From Opitutaceae bacterium (GTDB lineage Bacteria; Verrucomicrobiota; Verrucomicrobiia; Opitutales; Opitutaceae): a DNA stretch of 64,000 bases. Of this stretch, positions 42,792 to 52,336 are shown piece after piece. The notes below the pieces were generated by a model. The model saw only the letters and a program-made list of their open reading frames with translations. It was not told where the DNA came from and ran no database searches. The stretch's first letter is position 1; the number at the start of each line of letters is the position of its first letter. The stretch spans positions 62,001 to 126,000 of the forward strand of contig JABTUS010000010.1 of assembly GCA_015075305.1 (NCBI GenBank), written 5' to 3'. A program made the translations under genes and the position numbers.

Positions 42792-44387
42792 TCACTTTTT
42801 TTCTGAAAGCCTGGGCGCGAGCCGGAGCTCCCTTCTGAAAAGGTCCAAAGCCTGGCCGCGGAATACAATGACGTCGGCGCTTTCGGTGGCCGTCGCATCG
42901 ATGGGCCAGCGGTCCAGATCGCCGAGGAAGTTTTGATCGATGATCGAACCGGCACCAAGGACATGCACCGCACCGTCGGAGGTGGTGATCTCGATGCTTC
43001 CCCGGCGCACAAAGTAGAAGGCGCGGAGCGGGTCGCCTTTGCTCACGAGGGCTTCATCTTTTTCAAGGTGAATGGCTCGCAGCACGTCGTCGCTCGGCGG
43101 TACGACAAGGCTGATGTCCCGGCTGAAAACCAGTTCCATCGTCCAGTCGACGATCACGCGCAGCTTGCGTGCAAGCCCCGGCAGCTTTTCGAGGTAGATG
43201 GTCCGCCACATCCACCACGCGATGAAGCCGCGAAAATGAAAACCCAGGATTTCCGCAACCGCCTCGCGCGAGCCAATCGTCGCCAGTTGTCCAAGATACC
43301 TGTAGGCGAAGGGCTTGAGGTGCTGATTTTTTAGCGCACGCGCCAGATTCCCACCCAGTTGCTGCCCATGACGGAGCGCGAATTGCGAAGTGGGGGGCGA
43401 CACCTTGATCGTGCCCCGGTCATTCCACGGCACGGCGGCGCAGTCGCCCGCAGCCCACAGATGAGTCTGCCCGGGCACGCGCATGGTGGGTTCCGTGTCG
43501 ATACGACCCTTTGTCGCGGTCGCGCCAATCTGCCTGCAAATGTCCAGGATCAGCGGGTTGGGTGCGCTCCCGACCGTCGACACGAGCGTGGCTGCATCTA
43601 TGGTCGAGCCATTGTCGAGAATCGCCTTGGTGGCGGTGACCTCAATCACGCGCGTGTTCAGCCGCACCTCCACCTTGTTTCGTTCGAGGACCCTTCGGGC
43701 ATAGGCTCCAAGTTCCGGCCCGATCTCCGCCAGAAGGTGACTCTGGCTGTGAACCAGGATAACCCGCGGGTGAGAGGATCTCAGGTTGAAATACAGGTGG
43801 GAACATTCGGTGACGAGCGCGTTGATCTGTCCGGCCGTTTCAACACCGGTGTAACCGCCGCCCACCACGACGAATGTGAGCAGGCGCTCGCGCACAACGG
43901 GATCCTCAATGAGATTGGCCTCCTCCAAACGGTTGATGATCGCCGACCTAAGTCGCAGGGCATCCGCCACTGTGCGCATGGGCCAGCCATACTCCTTGAG
44001 ACCGGGCACTTTTGACAGATCGGTCACGGCACCCAGAGCCAGGACCAAGTGCTCGAATTGAACGGGTTGGTTTCGCGTGAATCTGCCGCCGTCCAGGGTC
44101 AGTTCCCGGCGGGACCAGTCGATCGCATGGATCCTTCCCTGCAGCACGGTCACGCGCCGGCAGAAGTGCCGGAGCGGGTTGACGACGTCGTGGGCCACCA
44201 GTGAGGAGCCGACCACCTCGGCCAGCATCGGCTGAAACGTGAAGACGTTTCGTTCCGAGATCATGGCGATGCGGAGGCGGCCCTCCTCCCGTCCCAGCAA
44301 CTTTCCCAGTACACGTGCGCAATAGGCGGCGGCGAAGCCTCCACCGGCGATGACCACTTCGTATTTCATTGGCTGGTTTCCGATCAT
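42792..44387 (-). CDS. Type II NADH dehydrogenase with a C-terminal cyclic-nucleotide-like domain
   Basis: A 531-residue protein. The FAD Rossmann motif GGGFAAAYCARVLG opens the chain and the NADH motif FVVVGGGYTGVETAGQI is central; WAAGDCAAVPW binds FAD. These fit NDH-2 (Ndh), which oxidises NADH to reduce quinone without pumping protons. The last 110 residues (DVLRAIHLEKDEALVSKGDP, FYFVRRGSIEI) have the double-stranded beta-helix pattern of a CRP-type domain but lack the FGE/RTA phosphate cassette. The ATG at 44387 has GGAGG 8 bases upstream. Confidence 0.9.
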   Translation of the reverse strand: MIGNQPMKYEVVIAGGGFAAAYCARVLGKLLGREEGRLRIAMISERNVFTFQPMLAEVVGSSLVAHDVVNPLRHFCRRVTVLQGRIHAIDWSRRELTLDGGRFTRNQPVQFEHLVLALGAVTDLSKVPGLKEYGWPMRTVADALRLRSAIINRLEEANLIEDPVVRERLLTFVVVGGGYTGVETAGQINALVTECSHLYFNLRSSHPRVILVHSQSHLLAEIGPELGAYARRVLERNKVEVRLNTRVIEVTATKAILDNGSTIDAATLVSTVGSAPNPLILDICRQIGATATKGRIDTEPTMRVPGQTHLWAAGDCAAVPWNDRGTIKVSPPTSQFALRHGQQLGGNLARALKNQHLKPFAYRYLGQLATIGSREAVAEILGFHFRGFIAWWMWRTIYLEKLPGLARKLRVIVDWTMELVFSRDISLVVPPSDDVLRAIHLEKDEALVSKGDPLRAFYFVRRGSIEITTSDGAVHVLGAGSIIDQNFLGDLDRWPIDATATESADVIVFRGQALDLFRRELRLAPRLSEKK

Positions 44388-44528
44388 CGCAGGAGCCTCC
44401 AAGGTTTGAAACCCTAAATGCTTCCTGCTTCCCGATGCGGGATCCGGCAGTCGCATTGACGGCGCTTGCGCCATCGCCTATTGCTGAACCTTTCCGCCAT
44501 TCATCTGTCCATCGCCCGCAATCCCTCC

Positions 44529-45212
44529 ATGCCCAGATCATCCCGCCGACCCCCTCCGTTCACTCCCTTTGCCGCCGCTTTCGCCGTGGCCTCCGGACTG
44601 CTCCTGTTCGCGGGATGCCAGGCCGCCTATTTCGGCGCGCTCGAGAAAATGGGCATTCCGAAGCGGGAGGTTCTGGTCGATCGCGTCGCCAGCGCGCGCT
44701 CCTCCCAGGAGGCGGCGAAGGAGCAGTTCGCGAGCGCACTCGAAAAGCTTCTGGCGATCACGAAGGTCGAACCCGGCGAGATCAAGGAGCGGTACGACCT
44801 GCTCAACGCGGAGCTCAAGCGCAATGAGGCGCGCGCCGCCGACGTGCGCCACCGGCTGAACGGCGTGAGGGATGTCGCCGAGGCCCTGTTCGACGAGTGG
44901 AATGACGAACTCAAGCAGTACTCCAGCGCGGAACTCAGGAACCGCAGTGCCGCGCAGTTGGAGAAGACTCAGCGCAACTACCGGGATCTCATGATCGTGA
45001 TGGAGCGTGCTGCCGCCCGCATGGAGCCCGTCCTGAACGCATTTCGCGACCAGGTGCTTTTTCTCAAGCACAACCTGAACGCCCAGGCCGTGCGCTCGCT
45101 CGACACGACGTCGCAGACGCTCCAGGAGGATATTGGAAAGCTGATTGCCGACATGGAGAATTCGATTCGAGAGGCCGACGAATTCATCCAGACGCTGAAG
45201 CCGGCCGGCTGA
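44529..45212 (+). CDS. DUF2959 lipoprotein
   Basis: A 227-residue protein with a lipobox (LLLFAGCQAAYF; Cys about residue 26). The rest is long helical coiled coil with KMGIPKREVLVDRVASARSS and QEAAKEQFASALEKLLAI, matching DUF2959. Function unknown; it is anchored in a membrane. The ATG at 44529 gives the lipoprotein signal; it converges with the PAS-SpoIIE gene. Confidence 0.86.
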   Translation: MPRSSRRPPPFTPFAAAFAVASGLLLFAGCQAAYFGALEKMGIPKREVLVDRVASARSSQEAAKEQFASALEKLLAITKVEPGEIKERYDLLNAELKRNEARAADVRHRLNGVRDVAEALFDEWNDELKQYSSAELRNRSAAQLEKTQRNYRDLMIVMERAAARMEPVLNAFRDQVLFLKHNLNAQAVRSLDTTSQTLQEDIGKLIADMENSIREADEFIQTLKPAG

Positions 45213-45239
45213 CCGCCCCTGAGGGGTCAGTCCCCGGCG

Positions 45240-47609
45240 TCAGCGCATTCTCGCGAGCAGCAGTGTGCGGTCGTCGGTGCGGGTTGAAAGCGTCGTGAAC
45301 TGGCGGAGATAGCGGTTCAATTTTGCGATCATTTCCGCAAGCGGTCGTCCGGCATCGCGGGCAAGCGTCGCACTCAAGCGCTCCCGCCCAAACTCCTGTC
45401 CGTTCGCATTGCACGCCTCGTTGACGCCGTCGGTGTAGAGCGCGAGCAGGTCGCCCGGTCGCAGCGCGACCTCCGCCGTGTCGAGCGTTTCGTCGAATAT
45501 CGCGGCCGGGCACAGGCCCAGCGCGAGGCCGCCGGCTTCAAGGAGCTCGATGGGATCGCCGCCCGAGCGCACGATTAGGGGAGGTTCATGTCCGGCCCTG
45601 CAGTAGCGCAGCATCCCCGCGTCCAGATCGAGCACGCCGTAGAAAAGGCTGATGTACATTCCCGCCGGCATGTCCGGCTGGACGGATGCATTGACCTTCT
45701 TGAGAACAATCGCCGGATCGGGCTCGCCTGGCGCAAAGAGGCGCAGCGTCGCGCGGCAGGACGCCATCATCAATGCGGCCGCTGTTCCCTTGCCCGAAAC
45801 ATCCGCGATCGTGAACCCCCACTTTCGAGGCGCCACCGGGATGACATCGTAGTAGTCGCCTCCGATCGTGAGCGACAACTCGCAGTGGGCGGCGACATCG
45901 ACCTCGGCGATCTCGGGAAACTCCTGGGGGAGCAGGTGCTGCTGGACTTCATGCGCCACGCGAAGGTCCCGCTCACGGTTGGCCCGCTCGGCCTCCTCCG
46001 CGAGCTTGCGGGCCGTGATGTCGGTGATCAGCCCCTCGTGATGGGTGACATTTCCAAAGGCATCGTGACGGACCACGGTGTGGTCGTCCACCCAGCGCAC
46101 GGATCCGTCCCTGCAGACAATGCGGTACTCCTGGTTGTACTCGCCATGGTTGGCCGCTTCGTGGGTCGCAACCTCCTCGGAGACGCGCTCCCGGTCATCC
46201 GGGTGCGTGAGATCGATGAAGCGGATGCGCTGTGTGACAAGGTCCTCGGGCGTGAAGCCGAACTGACGGATGCTTTGGGAAACAAACTCGACGGGCCAGT
46301 TGCCTTGTTCCGCGCGCCAGAGCACAACGACGGACGGCGAGCGGTCGACAATGCGCTCCATTTCCTCACGACGGGCCAGCGCGGCCCTGAGATCGTCCTG
46401 TGCCGAGCGGCGAAGGCTGATGTCGCGCCCGACACCGAAGAACGCGGTTCTGCCATCGCGATCGCTGTAGGCCGAACCGGACGATGCATGCCAGATCCAG
46501 CGACCATCCTGGTGCTGCATGCGATATTCGACCGAGCCGCTGTTGGGCCGTCCCGCAAGGATGCCTTCGATGAAGATACGGCAGAGGCGTGCATCGTCGG
46601 GATGGACGAATTCGAAGAACGAACGCCCGATGACGCTGTCCGCAGGGTGCCCCAGTTTTGATGTCCATGCGGGTGACACGAACTTGTAGGTGAATTCGGG
46701 CGTCAGTGCATAGAGGATCTCGCTTGCGATGCTCAGGTAGGTGCGCCAGCGCAGCTCGCTGCGCCGCAGCTCCTCCTCGGCGGCGCGGCGGGCGGTGATG
46801 TCCTCCAGCATGGCGAAGTGATGGGTCACGGCGCCCTCGGCGTTTCGCAGCACGACGACGGTCAGGTTGCTCCACATCACCCGTCCGTCACGGTGAATGT
46901 ACCGCTTCTCCATGCTGAAGCGGTCGCGCAGCCCGGTGTAGATCTGCGACGTGAGATCCTCCTGGCGCTTCCAATCATCGGGGTGGGTGACGCGCTGGAT
47001 ATTGTCGATGTCGAGCGCATCCTCCTCACTCAGGCCGCAGAGTTCGAGAAACCTGCGGTTGACATGATTCAGTCCGGGACGGCCCTGCGCATCCATTTCA
47101 CGCCAGCTGATTCCGATCGGTGCATGCTTGAAGAACAGGCTGAGTTCGTCGCGGGATTCCTTCAGTTCGCCCTTCTGCACGTCCAGCTTTCCAGAGAGAT
47201 CGGTTGCGGCCGCCTCAGCCGCTTTCAGCGCCGTGACGTCCGTGAGGATTGCGAGAAAGAACCTGGGTGCGCCATCGGGGCCTGGAACAGGATGGATGGT
47301 GCTTTCGACCCAGTAGAAACGGCCGTCCTTGGTGCGGTTGCAGAAGGTCCCGTGCCAGGGTTTGCCGGATCGGATCTGGGTCCACAGGTCCTTGTAAAAT
47401 TTCGCGGAATGCGCCCCGGACTTGATCAGCGAATGGGTTTTTCCTACAAGTTCCTGATTGGAGTAGCCGGAGATTTCCGTGAACGCCTCGTTGGCGTAGA
47501 GAATCACGCCCTCTGCATCGGTAACCGCCACGATTCCGTGAACATCCATGACCCGGGGCAGCCACGTGGAGAGAAGATCGGAGGGAAGTGGCGAAATGGG
47601 GGAGGACAT
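45240..47609 (-). CDS. PAS-sensor SpoIIE-type protein phosphatase
   Basis: A 789-residue cytoplasmic sensor. Four PAS(-PAC) domains are seen, starting near HGIVAVTDAEGVILYANEAF, FFKHAPIGISWREM, WRTYLSIASEILYALTPEF and IVDRSPSVVVLWRAE. They are followed by a PP2C/SpoIIE domain (IGGDYYDVIPV, DVSGKGTAAALMMA, LLALYTDGVNEACN). No membrane helix. Such RsbU-like phosphatases act on anti-sigma antagonists in partner-switching; no anti-sigma or STAS gene is adjacent. The PAS input may sense redox or a ligand. Confidence 0.92.
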   Translation of the reverse strand: MSSPISPLPSDLLSTWLPRVMDVHGIVAVTDAEGVILYANEAFTEISGYSNQELVGKTHSLIKSGAHSAKFYKDLWTQIRSGKPWHGTFCNRTKDGRFYWVESTIHPVPGPDGAPRFFLAILTDVTALKAAEAAATDLSGKLDVQKGELKESRDELSLFFKHAPIGISWREMDAQGRPGLNHVNRRFLELCGLSEEDALDIDNIQRVTHPDDWKRQEDLTSQIYTGLRDRFSMEKRYIHRDGRVMWSNLTVVVLRNAEGAVTHHFAMLEDITARRAAEEELRRSELRWRTYLSIASEILYALTPEFTYKFVSPAWTSKLGHPADSVIGRSFFEFVHPDDARLCRIFIEGILAGRPNSGSVEYRMQHQDGRWIWHASSGSAYSDRDGRTAFFGVGRDISLRRSAQDDLRAALARREEMERIVDRSPSVVVLWRAEQGNWPVEFVSQSIRQFGFTPEDLVTQRIRFIDLTHPDDRERVSEEVATHEAANHGEYNQEYRIVCRDGSVRWVDDHTVVRHDAFGNVTHHEGLITDITARKLAEEAERANRERDLRVAHEVQQHLLPQEFPEIAEVDVAAHCELSLTIGGDYYDVIPVAPRKWGFTIADVSGKGTAAALMMASCRATLRLFAPGEPDPAIVLKKVNASVQPDMPAGMYISLFYGVLDLDAGMLRYCRAGHEPPLIVRSGGDPIELLEAGGLALGLCPAAIFDETLDTAEVALRPGDLLALYTDGVNEACNANGQEFGRERLSATLARDAGRPLAEMIAKLNRYLRQFTTLSTRTDDRTLLLARMR

Positions 47610-47764
47610 GGTCTGTTCCGGAACGCGGAAACATAAAGGCTGCGACACAGGCGTAAATCCCCAAAAGCGCCTGCGCAGAACAGGACTGTCTCCGGATGCG
47701 GCGCCAGACTTTCGCCACGGTGCATGCTTGCAACCCGGGGCCGCTCGATGAACTTGTGCGGGAG

Positions 47765-48523
47765 ATGAAGCTGATTTCGTGGAACGTCAATGGCATCCGC
47801 GCCTGCATAAGGAAGGGGTTTCTCGATTTCATGGCCGCCAGCGACGCGGACGTGATCTGCCTGCAGGAGACAAAGTCCCACCCCGGTGATGTCCAGCACG
47901 TCGAATGGCCCGGCGGCTACCAGGTGACGTGGAACAGCGCCGTGAAGCGCGGCTACGCGGGCACGGCCATCTTCAGCCGGGTGAAGCCGAAGTCGGTCAC
48001 GGTCGACATGGGTTTTGCCGATCACGATGCTGAAGGGCGCGTCATCGCCGCCGAGTTTCCGGATTTTTTTCTCGTGACGGTTTACGCGCCAAATTCACAG
48101 AGAGGCCTCACCCGCCTCGACTACCGCGTGAAGGAGTGGGATCCGGCGTTTCTCGCCTACATCACGCGGCTTGAAAGGAAGAAGCCCGTGGTTTTCTGCG
48201 GCGATCTCAATGTGGCCCATGCGGAGATCGATCTGGCGAATCCGAAGACGAACCGGCGCAACGCCGGGTTCACCGACGAGGAGCGCACGAATTTCGGAAA
48301 TCTGCTGTCGAGGGGATTCGTCGACACCTTTCGGGCGTTCTCACCGGACCCCGGGCACTACACCTGGTGGAGCCAGATGATGAACTGCCGCGCCCGGAAC
48401 ATCGGGTGGCGTGTCGATTATTTCGTGGCTTCGGAAAAGTTGAGGCCCGCGCTCAAGCGTGCCTGGATAAGCCCCGAAGTGATGGGAAGCGACCACTGTC
48501 CGGTCGGTCTGGAACTCGCCTAG
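47765..48523 (+). CDS. xthA: Exodeoxyribonuclease III
   Basis: A 252-residue AP endonuclease/3'-5' exonuclease of the ExoIII family. MKLISWNVNGIRA (1-13), QETKSHPGDV (Glu metal ligand), YAPNSQRGLTRLDYR, FCGDLNVAHAEIDL, YTWWSQM and the GSDHCPV end are all conserved. Acts in base excision repair. The ATG at 47765 matches the universal MKLISWN start. Confidence 0.95.
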   Translation: MKLISWNVNGIRACIRKGFLDFMAASDADVICLQETKSHPGDVQHVEWPGGYQVTWNSAVKRGYAGTAIFSRVKPKSVTVDMGFADHDAEGRVIAAEFPDFFLVTVYAPNSQRGLTRLDYRVKEWDPAFLAYITRLERKKPVVFCGDLNVAHAEIDLANPKTNRRNAGFTDEERTNFGNLLSRGFVDTFRAFSPDPGHYTWWSQMMNCRARNIGWRVDYFVASEKLRPALKRAWISPEVMGSDHCPVGLELA

Positions 48524-48564
48524 CCGTCAGACCCAGGCGCGTCCCCTGGGCATGACAAAGCATG

Positions 48565-48581
48565 CCCCTCCAGCGGAGGGG
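48565..48581. repeat. Short perfect hairpin between xthA and the esterase gene
   Basis: CCCCTCC-AGC-GGAGGGG, a 7-bp stem without a U-tract, in the convergent gap; GCGGAGGG recurs twice downstream. Confidence 0.5.
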
Positions 48582-48637
48582 GATGCATGCCCGTACAGCG
48601 GAGGGATGCCGACAAGTAGCGGAGGGTTTTTCTATTT

Positions 48638-48662
48638 TGGAGGGGCACGCTCCGTCGTGCCC
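48638..48662. repeat. REP-like hairpin, copy 2
   Basis: GGGCACG-CTCCGT-CGTGCCC is a perfect 7-bp stem within a 25-bp unit that matches 1683-1707 in 24 positions. Confidence 0.6.
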
Positions 48663-48710
48663 TGGGGACGGGCGACAGGAATCTGCGCCCGATCGTCAAG
48701 TGCCGGCCCT

Positions 48711-49634
48711 TCAGGGAGTGTCCAGCAGGCTGTGCTCGCGGAGCCAGGCTTCGGCGAGGGAGGGCCAGTCGGAGGCGGTGCCCAGGCCGCGCTTCATGCC
48801 GAAGCCGTGGCCGCCGCGCTCGAAGAGATGCATGTCCGCCGGCACCTTGGCGCGGGTCAGCGCCTGATGGAACAGGATGCTGTTTTCGACCGGCACGACG
48901 GCGTCGTCCTGGGAGTGGAAAAGGATCGTTGGCGGCGTGTTCGCGGTCACCTGTTTCTCAACGGAAAGCAGATCCAGGAGCGAGCGCGCGGGGGCCTTGC
49001 CGAGAAGGGACACACGGGATCCGGCGTGCGCGGCGGGGCTCACGAATGTGATGACCGGGTACATCAGAATCATGAAGTCGGGTCGCGCGCTCACGGAGTC
49101 GATTGCCGCGCCGGTTCGTGCGTCGGCATGGTCAAAAAGCGTGCCGGCGCAGGCGGCGAGGTGACCGCCCGCCGAGCTTCCGATGACACCGATGCGGTCG
49201 GCGCGAACACCAAAATCAGCGGCCCGTGATCGAACCAGGCGAATTGCGCGGGCGACATCCTGCAGGGGAGCCGGATGGCCGTAGTCCTTGATGCGATACT
49301 TGAGGACGAAGGTCGTGATCCCCAGCGAGCCCAGCCAGCGCGCGTACTGGGTGCCCTCACGATCGGTGACCACGGTGGAATAGCCGCCGCCCGGAATGAC
49401 GATCATGGCGGTGCCATTGCTTCTATCCACCGCGGGCCTGAGGAAGGTGACCGAAGGGCCGGCGTCCGGCTCGGCCGCACCAGCTTGAGCAGGCTTGTCC
49501 CTGAGGTTGATTCCGACGTGAGGCACGCCCTCCGGCCAGAGCGGGACAACCGTGTTGTCGGCGGGGATGCCGATTGCGGGATCGGCGGCGAGCGCGAGGG
49601 ATGCGAGGGTCACGAGCAGAGGAGGGGGTTTCAT
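48711..49634 (-). CDS. Secreted alpha/beta-hydrolase (acetyl-xylan-esterase-like)
   Basis: A 307-residue protein with a signal peptide (PPLLVTLASLALAADPAIG). IVIPGGGYSTVV is the oxyanion-hole segment, VIGSSAGGHLAACAG holds the nucleophilic Ser in GSSAGG, and FHSQDDAVVPVENS and GGHGFGMKRG supply the acid and His. This fits exported carbohydrate esterases. It lies downstream of glyA on the other strand of xthA. Confidence 0.9.
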   Translation of the reverse strand: MKPPPLLVTLASLALAADPAIGIPADNTVVPLWPEGVPHVGINLRDKPAQAGAAEPDAGPSVTFLRPAVDRSNGTAMIVIPGGGYSTVVTDREGTQYARWLGSLGITTFVLKYRIKDYGHPAPLQDVARAIRLVRSRAADFGVRADRIGVIGSSAGGHLAACAGTLFDHADARTGAAIDSVSARPDFMILMYPVITFVSPAAHAGSRVSLLGKAPARSLLDLLSVEKQVTANTPPTILFHSQDDAVVPVENSILFHQALTRAKVPADMHLFERGGHGFGMKRGLGTASDWPSLAEAWLREHSLLDTP

Positions 49635-49679
49635 CGGGTGGTTCTCAGATTGGTTTGGCCTCCCCCCGGCGCCGCTCGA

Positions 49680-50945
49680 TTACCGGACGTAGGGAAGCGG
49701 GTGGTGTTTGACGAGTGCGTCGACCCTCCTGCGCGCGTCGTCGAGGGCGGCGGCTTCGCCGGGAGTTCCGGCGGCCTTGAGCACGATGTCGATCGCTTCG
49801 GCGACGAGAGGCATGTCGGCCTCGACAAAGCCGCGCGTGGTCAGGGCGGGCGTGCCGATGCGTATGCCGGAGCCCTGGAAGGGAGAGCGGGTTTCGAACG
49901 GAACGGTGTTCTTGTTGAGCGTGATGTGCGCGAGGTCGAGCGTCTCCTGGGCCTTCTTTGCGGTGAGGTCCGGGAGATTGTGACGCAGGTCGACGAGAAA
50001 GAGGTGGTTGTCGGTTCCTCCGGAAACGACCTTGTAGCCCCTGGAGATCATGGCTCCGGCGAGCGCCTTTGCGTTGCTCACGATCTGCCGGGCGTAGCGG
50101 GCGAAGTCCGGCTTCAGGCACTCATGGAAACAAACGGCCTTGGCGGCGATGACATGCATGAGCGGCCCGCCCTGGGCGCCGGGAAACACGGCGGAGTCGA
50201 TGGCCTTCGCGTGGGCGGCCTTGCAGAGGATGAGACCCCCGCGCGGGCCGCGCAGCGTCTTGTGGGTTGTCGTCGTGACGAAGTCGGCGTAGGCGACGGG
50301 CGACGGGTGCACCCCGCCTGCGATCAGGCCGGCGATGTGGGCGATGTCGGCGAAGAGCAGCGCGCCGGCGTCGCGGGCGATCTCCCCCATGCGGGCGAAG
50401 TCGATCGTGCGCGAATAGGCGCTGGCGCCCACGGTGATCATCCGCGGCTTCTCGCGCGCGGCGACCGCGGCGAGCTCGTCGTAGTCGATCAGTCCGTTGT
50501 CCTCGCGGACCCCGTATTGAAAGAACTGATACAGTTTTCCGGAGAAATTGGCCGGATTGCCGTGCGTCAGGTGTCCGCCGTGCGAGAGATTCATGCCGAG
50601 CACCTTGTCGCCCGGCGCGAGCACGGAGGTGTAGACGGCGAAGTTGGCCTGCGCGCCGGAATGCGGCTGCACGTTGGCGTGCTCGGCGCCGAAGAGACGT
50701 TTTGCGCGCTCGATTGCGAGAGACTCCACCTTGTCGACATGCTCGCAGCCGCCGTACCAGCGTTTGCCGGGATAGCCTTCCGCGTACTTGTTCGTCAGGA
50801 CGCTGCCCTGGGCCTCCATCACCGCGGGGTAGGTGTAGTTTTCCGAGGCGATGAGCTCCAGATGGCTTTGCTGGCGCGAGAATTCGGCCGAGATGGCGGC
50901 CTGGATTTCAGGATCAACCGTGGCAAGAGGCTGGGTGTTGAGCAT
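49680..50945 (-). CDS. glyA: Serine hydroxymethyltransferase
   Basis: A 421-residue PLP enzyme. [19 protein letters not shown] (31-49), [14 protein letters not shown], the nucleotide/folate region and [16 protein letters not shown] with the PLP lysine are all present. Interconverts serine and glycine with tetrahydrofolate. The ATG at 50945 is the family start; it follows the LMW phosphatase gene by 79 bp. Confidence 0.97.
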   Translation of the reverse strand: MLNTQPLATVDPEIQAAISAEFSRQQSHLELIASENYTYPAVMEAQGSVLTNKYAEGYPGKRWYGGCEHVDKVESLAIERAKRLFGAEHANVQPHSGAQANFAVYTSVLAPGDKVLGMNLSHGGHLTHGNPANFSGKLYQFFQYGVREDNGLIDYDELAAVAAREKPRMITVGASAYSRTIDFARMGEIARDAGALLFADIAHIAGLIAGGVHPSPVAYADFVTTTTHKTLRGPRGGLILCKAAHAKAIDSAVFPGAQGGPLMHVIAAKAVCFHECLKPDFARYARQIVSNAKALAGAMISRGYKVVSGGTDNHLFLVDLRHNLPDLTAKKAQETLDLAHITLNKNTVPFETRSPFQGSGIRIGTPALTTRGFVEADMPLVAEAIDIVLKAAGTPGEAAALDDARRRVDALVKHHPLPYVR

Positions 50946-51024
50946 GGTGGAGGGAAATGGTGCGCCGCCTGCGGCGGCTTCGGAATCAGAAAGGCAGGAA
51001 ACGGCGGTCACTGAAATCAAAAAC

Positions 51025-51513
51025 CTAGGAAAGGCGTGCGACCCGGCCCCTGAGGAACTCCACGACCGACGGGATGGCCTCGACCATTTCATCGCGGCTG
51101 GTCTCGTACTCCGACAGCGGACCGCCGAAGGGATCCGCGATTTCACGATGCGCACCCTCCGGGAGGAAATCCCGGAAGAGGAAGACGGTGTCGGGATTCG
51201 GAAAGAACTGGAGAAGGACCACATTGCGGTGAGTTTCGGTCATGCCGAAAATCGCCAGCGCATTCGACACAAGCTCCTGGGTCAGCGGCTGGCTCTCGTG
51301 TCCGGAAACATCAATGCCCACCTTCTTCATGGCCGTGACGGAATGCGGGGAAACCGGCTCACCCTGCCGGCAGCTCACTCCGGCGGAGATCACCTTGATG
51401 GATCGCAGGGGTTCCGGTTGTGCGGCCAGGGCGTGCGAAAGCAGGCCGGCCGCCATGGGACTGCGGCAGATGTTGGCCGTGCAAACCAGGATGACATAGC
51501 CGGGAGAATTCAT
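51025..51513 (-). CDS. Low-molecular-weight protein tyrosine phosphatase
   Basis: A 162-residue protein with the active site CTANICRSP (CX5R) at the start and the general acid Asp in EIADPFGG near the end, both as in LMW-PTPs. Such proteins act on tyrosine-phosphorylated proteins of capsule synthesis or, in some, on arginine phosphate. The ATG at 51513 matches family starts. Next to glyA on the same strand. Confidence 0.9.
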   Translation of the reverse strand: MNSPGYVILVCTANICRSPMAAGLLSHALAAQPEPLRSIKVISAGVSCRQGEPVSPHSVTAMKKVGIDVSGHESQPLTQELVSNALAIFGMTETHRNVVLLQFFPNPDTVFLFRDFLPEGAHREIADPFGGPLSEYETSRDEMVEAIPSVVEFLRGRVARLS

Positions 51514-51601
51514 GGTAGGCGGTGACAACGAAAACTGTTTGAAAGGAAAGGCAATTCTCCCGGGCTCGCCTTGGCAAATTGCGTGAGTGGCGATTGCGGG
51601 T

Positions 51602-52336
51602 TCACGTGCCCGGGATCTGCTTCATGGCAACGAGCGCCTGGAAGAGGTGGATCGCCCGCTGCAGCACCATGTCCTGGGGATGGGATGCCGCTGCGGCTGA
51701 AGTGTTCTCAGCGCTGCCCGCGTGCGCAGTCGGGGCGGCGGCTTCGTCGGACTCAGGATCGAGGAGATCCGGAGGAGATTCCGGCAATGGCACGCCGTTG
51801 GCATGGTCGCGCACCATCGCCGCCTCGTCGTACCGCTTTTTCTCCAGCTTCGACGGCAGCAACTCCTGGGGTGCCTTGCCGGCGTCGATGGCGTCGCGTG
51901 CCTTTTCATCCTCGCTCAAGGGCGTTGATACCGGGACGTCCGGATTGATCGCTGGTGATGCGGCGCCGAGCGTGATCAGGTAGCGCTGTCGCCCGTCGAG
52001 GATCTGGACGATATCCGCGGAAGTCGTGGAATCGATCAATACGAGCCGAAGGGGAGGCTGCGTTGAAGCTTTCACCCAGTCTTCTACAATCTGAAGGGCT
52101 TCGGCACCGGCAGAGCGTGCGCCACGCAGGTCGATGACTGTGGCCCCGACCGGCAGTTCCGGCGCAACCTGGGGCAGTGTTTGGATGCGCTGGTAGGAGA
52201 GGCCGCTGATCAGCGTGGTGACTGCCGTGGGGTCGGGGCCGCCCGACGACTGCTCCGCGAGAAGGCTGCCGGCGAGCAGCACGGTGAGAGCGCAGACGCG
52301 GCGGAGTGCCAGCCAGTTTGAACGTCGGTGACTCAT
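51602..52336 (-). CDS. Exported hypothetical protein coupled to purD
   Basis: A 244-residue protein. A signal peptide (LALRRVCALTVLLAGSLLAE) is followed by a domain with VGATVIDLRGARSAGAEALQ and a DGRQRYLITLG strand, distantly like the core of S41-type or tail-specific protease folds, then a charged Pro-rich tail. No catalytic residues can be assigned. Its ATG overlaps the purD stop (ATGA). Confidence 0.7.
   Translation of the reverse strand: MSHRRSNWLALRRVCALTVLLAGSLLAEQSSGGPDPTAVTTLISGLSYQRIQTLPQVAPELPVGATVIDLRGARSAGAEALQIVEDWVKASTQPPLRLVLIDSTTSADIVQILDGRQRYLITLGAASPAINPDVPVSTPLSEDEKARDAIDAGKAPQELLPSKLEKKRYDEAAMVRDHANGVPLPESPPDLLDPESDEAAAPTAHAGSAENTSAAAASHPQDMVLQRAIHLFQALVAMKQIPGT

Noticed and set aside
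45205-45235. Terminator between the convergent DUF2959 and PAS-SpoIIE genes
   Set aside because: CTGACC...GGTCAG can pair imperfectly but there is no U-tract on either strand.
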